Of a stretch of DNA of 8,062 nt, positions 5,571 through 8,062 are shown one piece after another; within the stretch, counting starts at the first letter, position 1; each line of letters starts with the position of its first letter. The DNA is from Lentzea sp. (lineage in GTDB: Bacteria; Actinomycetota; Actinomycetes; Mycobacteriales; Pseudonocardiaceae). The stretch is taken from positions 1-8,062 of the forward strand of contig JASLAV010000737.1 of assembly GCA_030146905.1 (NCBI GenBank), in the 5' to 3' direction. Made by a program: the position numbers and the translations under genes. Under the pieces are notes generated by a model, which ran no database searches, was not told where the DNA came from, and was given only the letters and a program-made list of their open reading frames with translations.

Positions 5571-5576
5571 AGGCTA
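5571..5576 (-). promoter_or_regulatory. -10 box (TAGCCT) of a leaderless transcript for the GNAT gene
   Basis: TAGCCT on the minus strand lies at -13 to -8 of the GTG at 5563, with no Shine-Dalgarno sequence between. It probably drives GNAT and DUF3558 together. Its first three bases belong to a 12-bp duplication shared with the end of the HAD gene. Confidence 0.5.
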
Positions 5577-5629
5577 GCTCTCGGCAGCGACTGCGGACGA
5601 GACTCGCAGGACAGGGCCTAGCTCTCGGC
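5574..5629. repeat. 12-bp direct repeat spanning the HAD stop codon and the GNAT promoter
   Basis: CTAGCTCTCGGC occurs at 5574-5585 and again at 5618-5629, 44 bp apart. On the minus strand the upstream copy encodes the last residues Ala-Glu-Ser and the stop of the HAD protein; the downstream copy provides the start of the GNAT -10 box. Flanking bases do not match. Confidence 0.7.
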
Positions 5630-6415
5630 GGTGAACCCTTCGTGGCGCTCGGCCAGGTCGTCGAGCTCGTCGCGGTGCGCAGAGGCCGGCGTGCCGTCGG
5701 GGGCCGTGGTCAGCTCGACCACCCAGTCCACGTCCTCGGCGTCGTCCTCGCCCGCCAGCATGTCCCTGTGCACCGCGCACGGTCCCCAGCCCTGCTCCAG
5801 CAACGACGCGGCCAGCTCCTCCGCCTCGTCGCGGTCCGGCAGGATCAGCAGCACGGTCGCGGGGATCAGCCCGCGCACCGCCAGCGCCCTGCGCAACGCC
5901 GCAGTGTCCGGCACGTGCACGCCGTCCAGCCCGGCCTCACTCGCGGCGGCGGCGTTCTCCGCGGAGTCGTCGCAGAACACCCCGGTCGGGTAGCCGAGCT
6001 CGTCGAGCACCCTGCGGTAGATCGCGAGGTCCGGCTTCGCGAGACCGAGCCTGGCCGAGTTGAAGACCGCGTCGAACTCCGAGTCCAGGCCGAGCAGCGC
6101 CAGGTCGTCTTCGAGGCGGGTGGTCGCGTTGGACAGCAGCGCGACGAAGCACTGGCGTCGCGCGGCCCGCACCAACGCCAGCGCCTCGGGAATCACCGAA
6201 CCGACGACCGCCCACGCGTCGACCTCGTGGCGCGGCACGACCTGGGCGATCGCGTCGTGCCACTCCTCGTCGGTGATCCGGCCGGTGACGGCGCGGTGCA
6301 GCAACGACGGCTCGAAGGCGACCTCGGCGATCTGAGGTGGCGTCGGCTCGTAGGAGCGCAGCACCCCGTCGAGATCCAGCAGCAGCAACGGTTTCAGCGT
6401 CGCCGCCCGTTCCAC
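5618..6415 (-). CDS. HAD-superfamily hydrolase with an additional C-terminal domain
   Basis: A 265-residue protein. The first ~180 residues are a HAD-like phosphatase (subfamily IA type) with all four motifs: I, D14-L-D16-G-V, where D14 is the expected nucleophile; II, S95-N96; III, K127 in GLAKPD; and IV, D149-D150 in FCDDSAEN. A helical cap lies between motifs I and II. It would hydrolyse a small phosphorylated substrate in the cytosol; which one is unknown. Residues ~185-265 are an extra alpha/beta-looking domain (strand TVLLILPD, helix DEAEELAASLLEQGW, acidic AGEDDAEDVDWVVEL, final helix). Its pattern reminds me of RraB-like domains, but I cannot verify this. The GTG at 6415 is chosen as the start; it overlaps the DUF1707 gene by 22 nt. 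The frame stays open upstream to 6532, but those residues are Arg/Gly-rich shadow of DUF1707. A start closer to KPLLLLDLD (CTG at 6397) is also possible. Confidence 0.83.
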   Translation of the reverse strand: MERAATLKPLLLLDLDGVLRSYEPTPPQIAEVAFEPSLLHRAVTGRITDEEWHDAIAQVVPRHEVDAWAVVGSVIPEALALVRAARRQCFVALLSNATTRLEDDLALLGLDSEFDAVFNSARLGLAKPDLAIYRRVLDELGYPTGVFCDDSAENAAAASEAGLDGVHVPDTAALRRALAVRGLIPATVLLILPDRDEAEELAASLLEQGWGPCAVHRDMLAGEDDAEDVDWVVELTTAPDGTPASAHRDELDDLAERHEGFTAES

Positions 6416-6780
6416 TGCCCCCACAGGATCGCCACGGCGGGGATGAGCAGGAAGATGAACGGGTTCCTCACCAGCACGAAGAACGCGATCACCACGGCCA
6501 CGCCCACCACGGGGATGACCGCGCCCTCCCACTTGCGCACGGGCGCGCGGGACGGCTCGGGGAACATCGCCATCGGGGTGGCGAACTGCGGCCGCGGGTC
6601 CGGCAGGTCGTAGAACAACGCCATCAGGTCGCCGCGGGTCTTCGCGGTCGTGATCTTCGCCGACCGCTCGCCGTACTCCTCGATGTCGATGCGGCCCGCG
6701 CTCATGTGCTCACCGAGCACCTGCAACGCCTGCTGGCGTTCGGTGTCACCGATGCGGATGTCCCTCGAGGGGTCGCTCAC
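6394..6780 (-). CDS. DUF1707 domain-containing membrane protein
   Basis: A 128-residue protein. The N-terminal part (8-60) is the DUF1707 domain common in actinobacteria: RIGDTERQQALQVLGEHM, then AGRIDIEEYGERSAKITTAKTRGDL and FYDLPDP. After a Pro-rich spacer (61-83) come two hydrophobic stretches (about 86-104 and 107-122) separated by RNP, then a positively charged tail NGRRR, suggesting a membrane hairpin or two short helices with the N-terminal domain in the cytosol by the positive-inside rule. DUF1707 function is not established. The GTG at 6780 has a TANNNT box at the leaderless distance. The 3' end overlaps the HAD gene by 22 nt, so the two are probably one transcript. Confidence 0.85.
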   Translation of the reverse strand: MSDPSRDIRIGDTERQQALQVLGEHMSAGRIDIEEYGERSAKITTAKTRGDLMALFYDLPDPRPQFATPMAMFPEPSRAPVRKWEGAVIPVVGVAVVIAFFVLVRNPFIFLLIPAVAILWGQWNGRRR

Positions 6781-6787
6781 GAACGCA

Positions 6788-6793
6788 ATCGTA
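6788..6793 (-). promoter_or_regulatory. -10 box (TACGAT) of a leaderless transcript for the DUF1707-HAD pair
   Basis: TACGAT on the minus strand lies at -13 to -8 of the GTG at 6780, and no Shine-Dalgarno sequence precedes the GTG. It is the best -10 match of the three leaderless-type promoters in the window. Confidence 0.6.
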
Positions 6794-6819
6794 GGTGAGC
6801 GACCCGGGTGAACCGCCGC

Positions 6820-6848
6820 GCCGCCCGCGGATCACATCCGCGGGCGGC
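6820..6848 (-). terminator. Strong hairpin terminator after the carboxylase gene
   Basis: A perfect 13-bp stem (GCCGCCCGCGGAT / ATCCGCGGGCGGC) with a CAC loop lies 8 bp past the stop of the carboxylase gene. No T-tract follows, as is usual for high-GC actinobacterial terminators. It separates the carboxylase transcript from the DUF1707 promoter 27 bp further on. Confidence 0.75.
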
Positions 6849-6856
6849 CAGGCGGG

Positions 6857-8062
6857 TCAGTCCTTCAGCTCGCAGATCACGGTGCCCTGGGTGATCGGGT
6901 CGCCTGGCGCGGCCGCGAGACCCGTCACGGTGCCCGCCTTGTGCGCCGTCACCGGGTTCTCCATCTTCATGGCCTCCAGCACCACGACCAGGTCGCCTGC
7001 CTCGACGGTCTGCCCGTCCTCGACGGCCACCTTCACGATCGTGCCCTGCATGGGCGCGGCCACGGCGTCACCGGACACGGTCGCGGACCCGCCGCCCGCG
7101 CGCTTCGGCTTCTGCTTCTTCGCGGACGCGGCGGCCGGGCGTGCGGCACCCACCGCGAGGTCACCCGGCAGCGACACCTCCAGCCGGCGTCCGCCCACCT
7201 CGACGACCACGGTCTGGCGCGGCGTCTCGTCCTCCGCGGACTCGGCGCCGCCGGAGAACGGCTCGATCTGGTTGTCGAACTCCGTCTCGATCCACCGCGT
7301 GTGCACGGTGAAGCCCTCGGGCTTCTCGGCGGTGAACGCCGCGTCGCGGACGATCACGCGGTGGAACGGCAGCACGGTCGCCATGCCCTCGACGACCATC
7401 TCGTCCAGTGCGCGGCGCGCGCGAGCCAGTGCCTCCTCGCGGGTCTCGCCGGTGACGACCAGCTTGGCCAGCAGCGAGTCGAACTGCCCGCCGATCACCG
7501 AGCCCGACTCGACGCCGGCGTCCACGCGGACACCGGGGCCGGACGGCGCGACGAACTTCGTCACGGTGCCGGGTGCCGGCAGGAAGCCGCGGCCGGCGTC
7601 CTCGCCGTTGATGCGGAACTCGATCGAGTGCGCGCGGGGAGCGGGGTCCTCGGTGAAGCGCAGCTTCTCGCCCGCGGCGATGCGGAACTGCTCGCGCACC
7701 AGGTCGAGGCCCGTCGTCTCCTCCGACACCGGGTGTTCGACCTGCAGGCGGGTGTTGACCTCCAGGAACGAGATCGACCCGTCGAGGCCGACGAGGTACT
7801 CGACCGTGCCGGCGCCGTGGTAGCCGGCCTCCAGGCAGATCGCGCGGGCGGAGGAGTGGATCGTGGCGCGCTGCTCGTCGGTCAGGAACGGCGCGGGCGC
7901 CTCCTCCACCAGCTTCTGGTGGCGGCGCTGCAGCGAGCAGTCGCGGGTGCCGACGACGATCACGTTGCCGTGGGTGTCGGCGAGGACCTGCGCCTCGACG
8001 TGGCGCGGCTTGTCCAGGTAGCGCTCGACGAAGCACTCGCCGCGGCCGAACGCCGTGACGGC
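6857..8062 (-). CDS. accA3: Acetyl-/propionyl-CoA carboxylase alpha chain, biotin carboxylase plus biotin carrier (N-terminus cut off by window edge)
   Basis: The last 401 residues of an actinobacterial acyl-CoA carboxylase alpha chain. The biotin carboxylase part carboxylates biotin using ATP and bicarbonate; the carrier part delivers it to a beta (carboxyltransferase) subunit to make malonyl- or methylmalonyl-CoA for fatty and mycolic-type acids. Visible, numbered from the edge: ATP-grasp segment [19 protein letters not shown] (9-27) and [19 protein letters not shown] (40-58); active-site block [14 protein letters not shown] (101-114); the carboxylase C-terminal domain with IEFRINGED (147-155), LPAPGTV (161-167) and DSLLAKL (195-201); a variable Ala/Lys-rich linker (about 300-326); and the biotinyl domain with K366 in EAMKMENP. 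The reading frame is open to the edge, so roughly the first 190-200 residues of a ~590-600-residue protein are missing. The internal GTG near 7963 is not the start. The symbol follows the M. tuberculosis homologue by overall layout; accA1/accA2-type paralogues are possible. Confidence 0.93.
   Translation of the reverse strand, partial: AVTAFGRGECFVERYLDKPRHVEAQVLADTHGNVIVVGTRDCSLQRRHQKLVEEAPAPFLTDEQRATIHSSARAICLEAGYHGAGTVEYLVGLDGSISFLEVNTRLQVEHPVSEETTGLDLVREQFRIAAGEKLRFTEDPAPRAHSIEFRINGEDAGRGFLPAPGTVTKFVAPSGPGVRVDAGVESGSVIGGQFDSLLAKLVVTGETREEALARARRALDEMVVEGMATVLPFHRVIVRDAAFTAEKPEGFTVHTRWIETEFDNQIEPFSGGAESAEDETPRQTVVVEVGGRRLEVSLPGDLAVGAARPAAASAKKQKPKRAGGGSATVSGDAVAAPMQGTIVKVAVEDGQTVEAGDLVVVLEAMKMENPVTAHKAGTVTGLAAAPGDPITQGTVICELKD

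Noticed and set aside
6416..6532. N-terminal extension of the HAD gene to an upstream start at 6532
   Set aside because: The added 39 residues are Arg/Gly/His-rich and lie wholly within the DUF1707 coding region; the HAD fold begins with KPLLLLDLDGV just after the GTG at 6415.
5153..6613. 486-codon plus-strand open frame, the longest in the window
   Set aside because: It runs antisense across three well-supported genes (GNAT, HAD, DUF1707). Its composition (Arg, Val, Gln, His, Gly) is that of a codon-position shadow, and no motif or start signal is seen.
6795..7823. 342-codon plus-strand open frame antisense to the carboxylase gene
   Set aside because: It starts inside a terminator region and is Ser/Thr/Pro-rich without domains; the minus-strand carboxylase motifs are unmistakable.
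6857..7963. Start of the carboxylase gene at the internal GTG near 7963
   Set aside because: The frame remains open to the window edge and the upstream residues ([19 protein letters not shown]) are conserved ATP-grasp sequence, so the gene is simply cut by the window.

Overview
The window reads as chromosomal DNA from a GC-rich actinomycete, most likely of the order Pseudonocardiales (Amycolatopsis / Saccharothrix / Lentzea type). The evidence is high third-position GC, GTG starts, TANNNT -10 boxes, an EspG/PPE type VII secretion cassette, a DUF3558 lipoprotein, a DUF1707 membrane protein, and an lpdA-like flavoprotein divergent from a gamma-glutamylcyclotransferase gene. As I recall it, that last arrangement matches Rv3303c/Rv3304 of Mycobacterium tuberculosis. 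The taxonomic call is inference; no rRNA or other marker gene is present.

Layout. On the minus strand at the left edge is a 3'-truncated NAD(P)H-quinone/disulfide-reductase-type flavoprotein (1-1093, lpdA-like). Divergent from it, on the plus strand, is a small gamma-glutamylcyclotransferase (1203-1652), the only plus-strand gene. A 247-bp convergent intergenic region (1653-1899) holds short tandem repeats and three hairpins. Everything to the right is on the minus strand. In transcription order from the right edge these are: a 5'-truncated acyl-CoA carboxylase alpha chain (biotin carboxylase plus biotin carrier, 8062-6857) closed by a strong terminator hairpin; a DUF1707 membrane protein (6780-6394) overlapping a HAD phosphatase-like protein with an extra C-terminal domain (6415-5618); a GNAT acetyltransferase (5563-4997) followed 6 bp later by a DUF3558 lipoprotein (4990-4406); and a tightly packed type VII secretion substrate cassette made of a PE/WXG100-like helical protein with a YxxxE signal (4309-3944), a PPE-domain protein with a long Ser/Thr/Gly-rich linker (3941-2706), and an EspG-type chaperone (2706-1900).

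How the genes work together. The PE-like, PPE-like and EspG genes abut or overlap by one base and form a coherent unit: a secreted heterodimer plus its dedicated cytosolic chaperone. No EccB/C/D/E or MycP gene is in the window, so the pair would have to use secretion machinery encoded elsewhere. The DUF3558 lipoprotein just upstream is a plausible cell-surface companion. The flanking lpdA-like and carboxylase genes are central-metabolism genes, so the cassette sits in an otherwise ordinary chromosomal neighbourhood.

Expression signals. Three genes (gamma-glutamylcyclotransferase, GNAT, DUF1707) start with GTG and have a TANNNT hexamer at exactly -13 to -8 from the start codon, the layout of leaderless actinobacterial transcripts. 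The PE-like and lpdA-like genes instead carry clear Shine-Dalgarno sequences. No gene-free stretch exceeds about 250 bp. I saw no tRNA, rRNA, CRISPR array, insertion sequence or phage gene. I do not see a wholly new system; the secretion cassette, the leaderless promoter set and the HAD fusion are the parts most worth following up.
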